Origin: Euclidia mi
Lineage: Eukaryota > Arthropoda > Insecta > Lepidoptera > Erebidae
Length of the DNA: 64,000 nucleotides
Direction of reading: 5' to 3'
NCBI GenBank assembly: GCA_944739405.2
Contig: OX123193.2
Span: 11,416,331 to 11,480,330, forward strand
Positions 32,601 through 42,000 of this stretch are shown piece by piece. The translations under genes and the position numbers were made by a program. The first letter of the stretch is position 1; each line of letters starts with the position of its first letter. The notes beneath the pieces are model-generated. The model was given only the letters and a program-made list of their open reading frames with translations, made no database searches and had not been told where the DNA came from.

Positions 32601-33191
32601 GCTTATCATCCACAATCAGATGGCATGGTTGAACGGTTTAACCAATCACTGGAAAGGTACCTGGCGAAGGTGGTGGAGAACAAACAAAGAGATTGGGACA
32701 AGCACATCCAACCATTTCTCCTGTCATATCGCAGTGCGGTCCACGAAACTACAGGAGTAACACCAGCTTTTGCCAATTTCGGTAGAGAACTCCGTTTACC
32801 CGCAGACCTTATCACCGGTATTCCACCAGAATCTCCACGCAATATAACGGATTACGCAACCGAGCTACGCAACAGGATGAACGACGTATACGAGCACATC
32901 AGGGAATCTGGACAACAGATGTCTGAGAAGATGAAGACTCGCTACGACCGGAAGGCAAATAACAAAGGCTTCGATGAGGGATCATTGGTGTGGCTTCATA
33001 ACCCAGTACGAAGCAAAGGAAAATCGCCTAAGTTACAAGCCAGATGGGACGGGCCATATCGCATAATTACCAGGATGAACGACGTTACCTATCGAATCCA
33101 GAAGGGGTCGCGAGGTGCACCGAAGATAGTTCATGTGGACCGGTTAGCTCGTTACTATGGGTCCAACGATGTTCGAGACGAACACGTTTAA
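29610..33191 (+). CDS. pol: Pol polyprotein (PR-RT-RNase H-IN) of Ty3/gypsy element
   Basis: Pol supplies protease, reverse transcriptase, RNase H and integrase, expressed as a Gag-Pol fusion by -1 frameshifting; there is no ATG at the start of the frame. The open frame runs unbroken to TAA at 33189. Counting from the GTG at 29637: aspartic protease LTLDTGASRTVVG (DTG 38-40); RT with VLVKKKDGSMRFCVDYRRLN, FSTLDLKSGYWQ, MPFGLCNAPATFERLM and the catalytic YLDD (452-455); RNase H beginning FIVDTDASNTGIGGVL; integrase zinc finger (HNGASGGHMG...CRKCTSC); and a D-D-E core with ALDVAGPFPES, HSDQGRNFES and GMVERFNQSLERYL. The order PR-RT-RH-IN defines Ty3/gypsy. No env and no chromodomain follow. All key residues are present, so the enzyme may be functional. 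Confidence 0.95.
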   Translation, partial: RVEARTAGRVLAGNGRAPSISISQSCDGNSLIIEGEINRTPCKLTLDTGASRTVVGFHLARRVLRGCFRNNECVNLRTATGQHITVRGEMEVDLKLGNKVYRHKVIVADIVDDCILGLDFMREYRCEIDVNQGVLKCGSEEVFMEGATSGKVYCLKNVTLQPRSETVVPVCLPGSSGRGNRCVLIEGLEKEASLKIARTLVRGTKVLSVRALNASDKEVLLKKGTELGTYEGAAWMRKCQEQPTSAKVQAARFDVSSLLEDCQSTLSEEEKLKAEKMLNRFADIFSTSDADIGKTALVQHKINTGSEAPIRQRPRRVPVAREREVEAMIDGMVKEGVIEPSSSPWCSPVVLVKKKDGSMRFCVDYRRLNDITKKDSYPLPRIDDTLDTLTGMKWFSTLDLKSGYWQVEIDPRDKEKTAFSTGKGLWQFNVMPFGLCNAPATFERLMERVLMGLVGDACLVYLDDIIIVGRTFQDHLRNLEQVLSKIRGANLKLSPKKCALFRRQVNFLGHVVSEYGIQTDPDKIMAVKEWPVPENKTQIRAFLGLCSYYRRFVKNFADIARPLHKLTEDRVQFCWNESCDVAFQKLKEHLCTAPILGYPDNEHEFIVDTDASNTGIGGVLSQRKGDQEVVIAYFSKALSKPERNYCVTRRELLAVVKTLQHFNKYLLGRKFHLRTDHAALKWLLQFKDPEGQVARWIELLQEFDFVIQHRSGKSHGNADALSRRPCPDQCKHCTRQEAMQAALVRMLKTDLSDEWKEALQSAQQEDKDVQPILKCKKSGAPRPKWSDIAAMSPVTKGYWAQWESLVVQDGVLCRKWENARGNQCHLQMVVPKTKVPEVLQLYHNGASGGHMGVKKTLTKIRERFYWLHCRDDVEDWCRKCTSCAAVKGPHTRSRGALKVYNVGAPWERIALDVAGPFPESQDGNKYFLVVMDYFTKWPEVFAIPNQEATTVADKLVHEVFCRFGVPLEIHSDQGRNFESEVFKETCRVMGAHKTRTTAYHPQSDGMVERFNQSLERYLAKVVENKQRDWDKHIQPFLLSYRSAVHETTGVTPAFANFGRELRLPADLITGIPPESPRNITDYATELRNRMNDVYEHIRESGQQMSEKMKTRYDRKANNKGFDEGSLVWLHNPVRSKGKSPKLQARWDGPYRIITRMNDVTYRIQKGSRGAPKIVHVDRLARYYGSNDVRDEHV

Positions 33192-33200
33192 GAGGGAGGC
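33188..33200 (+). promoter_or_regulatory. Polypurine tract
   Basis: AAGAGGGAGG lies directly before the 3' LTR, separated from it by CCG/CG, the expected place for plus-strand priming. It overlaps the pol stop codon. Confidence 0.65.
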
Positions 33201-33202
33201 CG

Positions 33203-33645
33203 TGTTACGAATTGAAAATAACGCCATCTATCAGTGAATGGGAGAACTACATGAGATTGAATGTATCGGTGGTTTGAAGGTAATTCAGCTATTCTCTAAT
33301 AGATGGCGTAGGTGTAAATAGAACATTTACGCAATTCTAGAAACACCTTACACGTTTCCAGAAATATCGTGAGTCGTCTCGAAAAGCCTAGTGATGTTAT
33401 CCGGCCAGTATAAATAGAGCGAGAGCACGCGAGACAAGACAGTTCAATTGAATACGGAAAGCGATCAAGATCAAGCGAAGGAAGTAATTCGGAAGTGTTT
33501 AGTGTTGTACTAGTGGTGTGAATAGTGTGTTTTATTAGTGTTGGAAAATTAAGTGTGTGTATCTAGTGTTATTGTGTTAGTGAATAAAGTTCAGTTTAAG
33601 TGGCATAGTGAGCTATAATTTATTGTCGAACCCCAGCTCGTAACA
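33203..33645 (+). repeat. 3' LTR of gypsy element, 443 bp
   Basis: Same length, ends, TATA box (33409-33416) and AATAAA (33583-33588) as the 5' LTR. It is followed by CTAT (33646-33649), the 4-bp target duplication. No mismatch with the 5' LTR was noticed when they were read side by side, so the insertion is very recent. Confidence 0.95.
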
Positions 33646-33649
33646 CTAT

Positions 33650-34013
33650 TGTTCAATCTAGCGGGCCGCAGTAATTTACCTACGTATATGTCGCGTATGT
33701 CCTTAACCGAGCTATAATAGCATGAACCAAATTTCATCAAAACCGATTCAGTGGTTTAGTCGTGAAAGCGTAGGTAACAGACAAACAGAGTTCCTTTCGC
33801 ATTTGTAATACTAGTGGGAAAGTGGGGATTATGCGACAGTAACATAAAACGATTATAATTAAAAATATACCTAAGCATTTATTTATGTAATAAAAATTAA
33901 TGTGATTTTTGACACTAACAACCTTTTGAATTTTTTTGTTAAATCAGGCACATAATTACTGCATGCTACTCTCAAAACGTCGTCTAGGTGCGAATCAGTA
34001 AGCTATGGCCACA
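33650..34013. repeat. Remainder of the interrupted hAT element
   Basis: Non-coding. Contains AAACCGATTCAGTGGTTTAG and GTAACAGACAAACAGAGTTC, text common in multicopy lepidopteran repeats, so another small insertion may lie here. Confidence 0.5.
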
Positions 34014-34036
34014 GGTTAAGTATGGCTGGTCTATAG

Positions 34037-34120
34037 CCTCCCTCGATAAATGGGCTATCTAACAGAGAAAGAATTTTCAAATCGGACCAGTAGTTCTTGA
34101 GATTAGTTCTTTATATGTAT
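34037..34120 (+). repeat. RTE-like repeat, right part (outer level of the nest)
   Basis: Continues the repeat broken at 27690 with CCTCCCTCGATAAATGGGCT and TTTTCAAATCGGACCAGTAG. Confidence 0.8.
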
Positions 34121-34127
34121 TAGTACC

Positions 34128-34380
34128 TATTAGATAGCCGCGGCCGCAATTACTTCCACGTCCATCGCAAGTGATTCGCCAGGCAGCAATGAGCCATGCG
34201 CCATTGGGTGAACACCAAGTGATCGTGGCCTACAGTGGCGCAATGCAAAGCATGGCCCATCATGGTACGGTAGCATCCCCGCAGTAACTGCAGAAGAAAT
34301 ATGCGCTGTGACTACGCAACGTCGCGGGCTCATGCGCTGCGAATACGTTTATCATCGCACGCTTTCGCTCGACTAACTAG
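34128..34380. repeat. GC-rich repeat-like block
   Basis: Contains GAGCCATGCGCCATTGGGTG and AAAGCATGGCCCATCATGGT, echoing the arms of the palindrome at 26509-26725. No supported gene. Confidence 0.45.
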
Positions 34381-35339
34381 TGTAAAGAGCCTCTAATTAT
34401 AATAGCTATGGAGCATTGGAGCCAGCTGTAAATAAATTATCGTCAGGATATGGAAGAAAACGACCATTTGCAGCGAAATAAATGTCTTTAATTTTCATAT
34501 TATGAACTACTTCAGTCAAGATAGATTTCATTTATATTAATATTTACATTGAATAGGTACTTCCTTCCTCTATGTTCCTAAATTACATGCACATCTTTGA
34601 AGAATAGTTTCATTTTCATCAAACTATCTGATATTGAATACATATTTGGATAAGTATAAAAAATAATAGAGAATGTAAATTATCAAAGGGTAGATAAATA
34701 CAGTTTCTGTCTGTTTAGTGGGTGGCCTATACAATAATATAATCATTCATCATTATGACTATCTCTGCACAAATGAAAACAAAATGCAGAATCTAAGACG
34801 AAAATATAAATTTATGTCAACCAATAATAATAAAAAATAATAATATTGAAGATATATCCTTAAAATATGTGCATATATTTCATGAACTATCATGTTTGTC
34901 TTGGTCACACAATTTTCTTGAAGTGACATCATAATATATTTTGCCTCCTCCAAAGAGAGAGCGAGGCTAAATTTGAAGCAATTGGTCAGAAAACTAGAAT
35001 ATCATAGTTTAATGTGACAACTCATCACTCAGGAAACGCCGCAAAACACATCATAATATAGTAACCAGCACAAGTCATGAGCAGGATTCTAAACGATACA
35101 TACGACTCTGGTCTCTATTTTGTTGCAATGTAGCAAACCAACAGATTTCAACTGCTCACAACTCTTGCCACTAACTATACTTCAGACATCTTGTATAGGA
35201 AATATGCCAAATTCTGTCACAACAAACCATTGAGATAGCAGTTGGTTATGCAACAAACACTCCAGAAGGCCGAGAGAAGTAGCATTCGATCATTCAATAA
35301 GTGATCTATGCATGGATATTAGAGATACATGTTTGACAT
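34381..35339. other. AT-rich DNA, no gene or element recognised
   Basis: Stops in all frames; no inverted ends or SINE blocks were found. Confidence 0.5.
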
Positions 35340-35530
35340 CTTAAGACACGCTACAGCCGAAACGATAACTAACTATAACTATTATATTTACAGCCGAATA
35401 TATAGGGCAGGGAGCTGAAATTTGGCATGTATGTCTAAGAAGGGATTTCCCGAAATTCCCACGAGATCGGCCAAAACGGGTAAATTTAAAAAAAAATGCA
35501 GGCGTAGCAGCTGGCGCCCTCTAGTATTTT
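35340..35530 (-). repeat. Interspersed repeat, same family as 10140 and 24465
   Basis: CGCTACAGCCGAAAC, GAGCTGAAATTTGGCATGTA, GGGATTTCCCGAAATTCCCA and GCGTAGCAGCTGGCGCCCTC follow the order of the 24465-24660 copy. The last three match, in inverse, 10140-10340. Confidence 0.7.
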
Positions 35531-35650
35531 ATATGGCGCTTATGTTGAATATACATCTCTCATCTCCAAATCCGGGATAGATTGGATATTGAATCCGGCG
35601 GCAAATGCAACAATGATTGTATAGCATATGCCTTTGATATGTCACGTGGT

Positions 35651-36305
35651 CAAAGAGCTCAGATATTTACATAGAGACGCATTTGCTATGGGCGCTCTGA
35701 AGACAAACTTTCTGCGACCCAAATTGCCGCTTGGCGGCGTGACAGTCTTTCCCAGTGTAAGAGCAAGAGAGACGGAGAACGACGCCAGCGCCACCAACGG
35801 CGCCAACTACGAACTAAACTGGGGCCAGACCCCACTCGGAATCGCCACACGAAATCCTTAAGACTGCGGCTCTATGATGTGGTCGCCAAAGATAGAATAG
35901 CTTATGTTGCTATGGCAACCAAACGATAGCGATATTGGACAAGCGAATGGCAATTGTCTAGGCCCTCTATAGTATAGCCAATGAATACAGATTTACATAG
36001 AAGCGCATTTCTTAAGGATTTCGTGTGCCGATTCCAAGTGGCGAGTTGGCGACTGTCGTCAGTGTAGTACGTAGTTGGCACCGTTGGCGGCGCTGGCGTC
36101 GTTCTCCGTCTCTCTTGCCGTCCTCCTGTGTATCGTAACTCCGTCTCGTAGTTAAGATACACAGGAGGAACGTTCGTCTCTCTTGCACTCAGAGACAGCT
36201 GTCACAGCGCGACTGCCACGCCGCCAAGCGGCAATTTGGGTCACAGAAAGTTTGCCTACAGAGCGCCCATAAGAAATGCACCTCTATGTAAATATCTATG
36301 CTCTA
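35651..36305. repeat. Nested fold-back element, about 650 bp
   Basis: Outer arms: 35651-35745 pairs with 36206-36305 (AGATATTTACATAGAG against CTCTATGTAAATATCT; CCCAAATTGCCGCTTGGCGG in inverse). Inner arms: 35762-35862 pairs with 36008-36122 (GAGAGACGGAGAACGACGCC against its complement; CGAAATCCTTAAG against CTTAAGGATTTCG). A third hairpin, TCCTCCTGTGTATC / GATACACAGGAGGA, sits at 36120-36172. ATTTACATAGA occurs a third time at about 35991. No ORF has support. Confidence 0.8.
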
Positions 36306-36644
36306 TGGTATAGCCCCCACGAATAGACACAAGTCCTTCCTGCATTTATTCTCAATAATATTCATAAAGTATGTCTACCAATTACATAGTAGACCAAATT
36401 GTGACATTACATACACACATTTATTACATCTTAAATATATGTTCAGTACTCCTATAGTACTTTGTATAAATAATAATATTCTGAAACGTTTAAGATTTAC
36501 TAGTGATTTTCGTCCCGAAGGCTACATTACAATAACATCAATATCCTGAATGGTTGATAAATATTGCTAGATCAGATACAAAGATATTGCATTATAGGTT
36601 TGTTTGTTTATTCCCTGTTGTGTTAAGCGACTATTTGTTTTTTA

Positions 36645-37174
36645 CAGGGTTCGAGGATATATATCAATGGATATATATCAAGATATATATCCGATATATA
36701 TCAACCTCTATTCGACGATATATATCAAATGTTTTTTGTGATATATTGCAATACAAAAATGGTTTAGAAAGAATATTATTTTTGCTTTTATAACTGTATT
36801 TCTACTTCCCAAATGTAGATGGCGTGGGAGTAGAGTTAAAATATACTCCCTAATGGTAAGTTCTAATCTAAAAATGGCAACACTTCTGCCGGTATTAATG
36901 GCGTCAGTCCGTCAGTGGTATCAGAAAAAAATCGTTACGAAAAACTAAGTACTCAAATGAATAAAACATTAAAAACATTTCAGTTTTTTATTTTTTTATC
37001 ATTTTAGTATGTTTATGAAACACATGCAAATAGTATTCATAAATAATACAATGAAATAATAATATGACTTTCATACAAAATTGATATATATCAAACTTGA
37101 TATATATCCGATATATATCGTAAATATCCGATATTTTGATATTTATAAGAAATATCGGATATTTTCGAACCCTG
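36645..37174. mobile_element. hAT-like MITE, about 530 bp
   Basis: Left end CAGGGTTCGA and right end TCGAACCCTG are inverted; just inside them are repeated GATATATATC motifs. Flanking 8-mers GTTTTTTA (36637-36644) and GTTTTTAT (37175-37182) are nearly identical, fitting a slightly decayed 8-bp hAT duplication. Non-coding. Confidence 0.75.
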
Positions 37175-37182
37175 GTTTTTAT

Positions 37183-37435
37183 AATATCAAGGTGCTAAGC
37201 TAGTATCAGACCAGGCTGGTAAACATCTGCGGCAGCTAAGTTTTTCGAAGTTTTTAAAAACTTTGGAGCGCTTAGATGTTGCATAAGTCGTAAAGTACGT
37301 AAGGTACCTACATCACTTATAAGTGCCTATACTCTCTCCCCCTCATAAGAGTTTAAATTTTTGCATTAGTTGATAACTCACAATGTGAAACAGTTGCAGC
37401 TCCTTACAAAGATAACATGTAAAACCATACTGGCA
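37183..37435. other. Non-coding spacer, nothing recognised
   Basis: Short AT-rich stretch without motif. Confidence 0.4.
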
Positions 37436-37439
37436 GTTA

Positions 37440-37612
37440 AAAAGAGTGGCCACGAGTTTTATTGCCCGTTCTTTCTCTTGGTTCTACCTATTGCATTGCG
37501 AAAGTGGCAGTAAATGTAAATGTAGAATCATCTAGTAATTAACTTTAATTTTTGACGTTCATAAGCGTCACTTTGTGGCCTAAATGAATAAATTTTGACT
37601 TTGACTTTGAGT
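37440..37612 (+). mobile_element. LINE 3' tail ending in TTTGAC repeats
   Basis: GTGGCCACGAGTTTTATTGC, GACGTTCATAAGCGTCACTT and AATAAATTTTGACTTTGACT follow in order, a common lepidopteran LINE 3' end. Confidence 0.65.
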
Positions 37613-38230
37613 AGGATACGCAATGGACTGAAGACGTGACTTCTGAGTCAGGAAGCGCGATTTAAAACGTTTGTGGCACACTTGTAGAATGCCGAAATCG
37701 CTCTTCTGGCGTAAATCCTCTTTTGGAGTATTTTCTTGCACTTCGGAAATTTGTGTAAAATAGCGTCGTGTCGCGAACTTACACAACCCGGCACACAACA
37801 CTAACCCTATGACTGGATATAAATTCTATTTTGATTTAAGAGCGCGTTTTAATGAACATAATTGAGGCTTCACACAACAGGAACGCAAATACTGTATTTA
37901 TCGGCTCTAGGCTGTGGTCCCGACCAAAGTGGTGAGCGGAGCGGAGGCGACAGCGACAGCGATAGCCGTAAGTCAATTCGCAGTTAATATGACGCCGTAC
38001 TTGTGACGACTGGGCGTCGAGAAGTGCGTCAGCTAAATGATTTGTCATAGCCCCGCTGTTTCAGTTGCTCCGCTTGTCGCTTTAATCGGGAAAGCAGTAT
38101 AGTCTTAGATGCAGCGTATATGTCAAATTTTATTGTCAGTCTAAATAGCTAGAATGTATTCTGGGCATACCTAATTATATCGTCAGAAAATTTAATACAG
38201 GCTATATTAAAATTGTCTATACACTGACAT

Positions 38231-38490
38231 TTACATGGATTGTGTGAAGTTGACGAATGCGGATAAACATCTCGCCTCTGGCAACACTAGTCATTGTTGT
38301 CTATGCGATACTACCGCCATTTGTTGGTTACTATATATCTTTCTGCGCATATATCGCCAGACAACGAAATATACTTTAAATATGAATTGCCTATACGCGC
38401 TAACATTAAGGTCCACTGAAGTTGACAATTATCGAAAAACATTGACCACTGGCAACACTAGCCATTGTTGTCAAAGCGATAACGCGTAAA
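38231..38490. repeat. Diverged direct duplication
   Basis: GTGAAGTTGACGAATGCGGA...CTGGCAACACTAGTCATTGT (38241-38300) is paralleled by CTGAAGTTGACAATTATCGA...CTGGCAACACTAGCCATTGT (38417-38470). Unknown function; probably two copies of a repeat end. Confidence 0.5.
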
Positions 38491-38925
38491 TATGTTGCCA
38501 TATACATAAATAATTATTTCCCATATATGAAGATTTATTTAAACAATCACACAACATCCATAGTAAAATATTGATATAATTCATAATTTTAAATAGTAGA
38601 TTATATATTTCGTTGACATGAACTTCGTAACTTAAAATTACTTTTTTATATAGTTTAACTACGTCATATATCGGTGAGAAGGGCAAGCTATATACTACAA
38701 AAGTACATCTTATAGCTTTGATATTTATAACATGTTTGCTACCAGATTAATCTTAATCTTGCGATGCGATGGCGATACTAACACAAGTACAAATAAGAAT
38801 ACAGTAAAAAAAATCCTTTCAGAAATCTGTATACCACAGCAACGCAACCCGAAACGTTAGTGTAAAGAAAGCGTTTTGAAATTAGATTTTTTATTTTGTC
38901 ACTTTATTCTCGAAGGAAAATACTC

Positions 38926-38936
38926 ATGTTTATTTA
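38926..38936 (-). terminator. Candidate poly(A) signal for Sgf11
   Basis: On the minus strand TTTATTTATTG reads as overlapping AATAAA hexamers about 115 bases after the stop codon at 39047. Another partial candidate lies near 38898. Confidence 0.4.
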
Positions 38937-39046
38937 TTGGTTGTGGTAGTACCGCCATCTGCCATAATCATCCCAAACTATCTCTTAACTCACTCCAAAC
39001 ACAACCTCAATCACATACCCTTTGCTATACTCAAACAATTCAGACC

Positions 39047-42000
39047 TTAATCCCTCGTATTAGGAGATATATTCCTTTCCCTCTTGTTCTTGCTCTTTGG
39101 CGGGGCCCGGTGGCGGTCGCGTTTCCTGCTGGACGAGGAACAGGACGACGAAGGACTGGAGTCAGGGGGCGAGCCGGCTTCTTCGGCTGTCAGGCCCATG
39201 GTCTGAGACTCGGGCGTGGAAGGTTCCAGAACACTGTTTCTTAGAGCGCGACGCTGCTCCTCTGTGTGCTGGGGGCATCGCGTCGACCTGAAAATAAAGT
39301 TGTTCTTTGTTAGACAATTCTTGATTTCAAAGACATAAGTGCTTATGTTATTGTATTTTTTAAAGTCCATTCTCTTTAACCTTGCTCGTGTAACGTAATA
39401 CTCCATATTGAGTTATAATTTCTTTGTCAGTGGGTGGAACCAGCTTAGTCCGAAAAGCGCTTCGCTAGGAATTATTACCTTATATGGTAATAGATCGGCC
39501 ACAGGCAGCCTGTGAGTCATTGGTCTATGCCTATATAAGATGGGTGCGCAATCTAAATCGGTCACTTTCCCTAGACGTCGCCACGCTGCTACTACACCAT
39601 ATCTACTGTCCCGCTGGGGGTGAGCATATTACAGTTGTCTGTGTGCCTATATGTTCTGTCTGTAGTATCTGTCTCTTCTAAGTATAACAGCCGATCTAGG
39701 GACAGCCTGTTCCTGACCGGTTGTTGTGTATTCTCTATGCTACTTTCCTGTTCTACGGGCTACAATTCTCCCTACGGGCTGACGTTCTACCTACGCGCTA
39801 CAATTATCCCTACGGGTCTACACCCTTTGGGTCTACGCCTGTCTTCTCCCTACGGGTTGCTCCAACCTACGAGCTTCCTACAACCAGGCCACTGGCGCCA
39901 GACTGCACCAGCCTGCGCCTGAGCCCTGCCGCTCGGCCTACATCGGCTGCACCGCCTGAGCCTCCGCTCAGCGTACACCTCTACCACCGAGTTGCCTACC
40001 CAGCGTGCACTTCGGACAGCTCACCGGCGAACCTACGAGCAGTCTACCCTGCGATCGTCGGAGAGCAGCAGGAGTCTACACTCCAGCCTTCAGGCCAGTG
40101 CTTACACCTAGTCGGTCATACTGTATGTAAGCGGTAGTGAGACATAATAAAAAACCTACTCCTTCTAGCAGTGTTTCTATTCGAACCCTGATAACCTTTC
40201 TGAGACCTAAACGTCTCACTCGCAAGAAAACACTTTCAAAACTTTAATACTCTGTGGTCTTTGATACTTTTACAAAGAATGAACACTTGTTGACTAACAA
40301 TGGTGGTTCCCAGTAACCTACTAACAATTTTTTCGCCAAAAACCTAATAAAAATCTGTCATCAAATTTGATAACAATGGAAAAACTGAAAGCTGAACATC
40401 CACAGTATATTGAATGCAATAGAGTTCAATGTGATATTGCTCCCATTCCGATCAATACCTGACCCAGCAAGAGACGGTTCTCGGTCTAAGAATAGTACAC
40501 AATTACTATGGAGTGTGTAAGGTCCGTACCTAGTGCAAAGTTTCTTAGTGTGCTCTGAGACAACTCCACAGATCTGCAGCAGGAGGTTTTTCTTCTCGTT
40601 GGCCGTCATAGTCTCGTAGGTGGCGCCACCATCGTTGGCGTCGGTACTTGCAGTACCGTTGTTGTTCCTAAAATGAAAATATTATCTATAAGTAATCATC
40701 ACATTATAAAGCTGAAGAGTGTGATTGAACATTCTTATCTAAGGAACTAGATTGAATTATAAAAAGGTTTTTTTTTTAATAGTCGGGTCCACACAGAGCG
40801 AGCAGCCTCGCGCGGCAAATGCTTCGCGAGGCTGCTCGGTCTATGTAGACGTGGTTCGGTCGAGGAAAGCGCTTGTGCAGCCGCGGCTAAGCCACCGTTG
40901 CGGCCGAGCGATTGAATGACGAGGCTGCCGCGCTCGTTCAAGGACCGTTTCCTCGCGCTGCAAATGCCTCGCGAGGCTGCTCGCTCTGTGCGGACCCGCC
41001 TAATAGCAAATATCTATTGAGCGAGGCTACCGGCATTATTTACTCATGACGAACCGGAAGAGACGTGGGAATGCAAACTGAGTTCCAGTCTTTGTCTGGG
41101 TGTTTGTATTTACAAAAAAATATACAACGTGTAATGGAAATAACGCACATCCTCAGACACCCCAATTAGAAAACCTTGTTATTATCATAATGCATGCATT
41201 GAAATATTTTTTTTATTAGCCTAAACATTGTTTTTGATCGAAAGTATTAACTTCATTATAAGTAAAATGCGTGGTCACTACAAACCTGCGCACGCACACA
41301 ATCACACGAAACGTTTGCTGTGGTAAACAAACGACAGCGAAATACGATACGGTCTATCATTTTTTAACATCGTTAGTGGCTATTGTGACTATCTTAATTT
41401 AATCATAATAATCATACCTAGTTAGCATTATTGATACATTAGAAATTAAAGTATTAAAAGGGTATCAATGAGAGAATTAAAGAAGAACGGCGTGTTTAAA
41501 GTTGTGAATCAAATTTTTTTACAATAAAAGAATAACCAAATGACTCACAGGCTTATTGTCACTTGTTCGGCGTCCTCTGCTTAAAATGCTGACATCAGGT
41601 GTCCACCACCCGGCTTAAATATTCCTTTAGTTCACACACACAATGTTTCTTTTCACTGTTTCAAAAGCAGCTGATATCTTATTTTAACTCCCCGGCACTT
41701 GTTGTCTCGACACAATCAACTAGTGGTTTAATAGGTATGTCCCCATAAAGCAAAAGTCCAGGGGCGTCAAGTCAGGCGACCTAGGAGGCTACTGGACAGG
41801 ACCGCCGCGATCGATCCAGCGCTCCTTGTATTCGACTTCACGATGATCTCGAACGTTCTACGCCAAACGCGCGGGGGCACCATCATGTTGATAATACAGA
41901 TTTTGTAAATAAACAAGTAAACTTGTTAAACCTTTTTTTTTTCACTACACTCACAGAGAATCCAGGTAGATGACTAATTTTATTTATCTAAGCGCAACAA

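Larger units (their letters stand above)
27691..34028. mobile_element. Non-autonomous hAT element interrupted by a gypsy element
   Basis: Begins CAGCCATACTCAACC (27691-27705) and ends GGTTAAGTATGGCTG (34014-34028), a perfect 15-bp TIR. It is flanked by the identical 8-mer GTCTATAG (27683-27690 and 34029-34036). Without the LTR element and its duplicated CTAT it is only about 424 bp, so it is a MITE-sized hAT. It has no transposase. Confidence 0.92.

Noticed and set aside
35628..36162. ORFs of 77 and 86 aa
   Set aside because: They fall in the arms of a fold-back element, so the apparent similarity of the two proteins is just the inverted repeat.
39620..40137. 100-aa and 138-aa proline-rich ORFs
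   Set aside because: They lie in the LTR-like block and arise from CCTACGGG-type repeats; no start context or motif.
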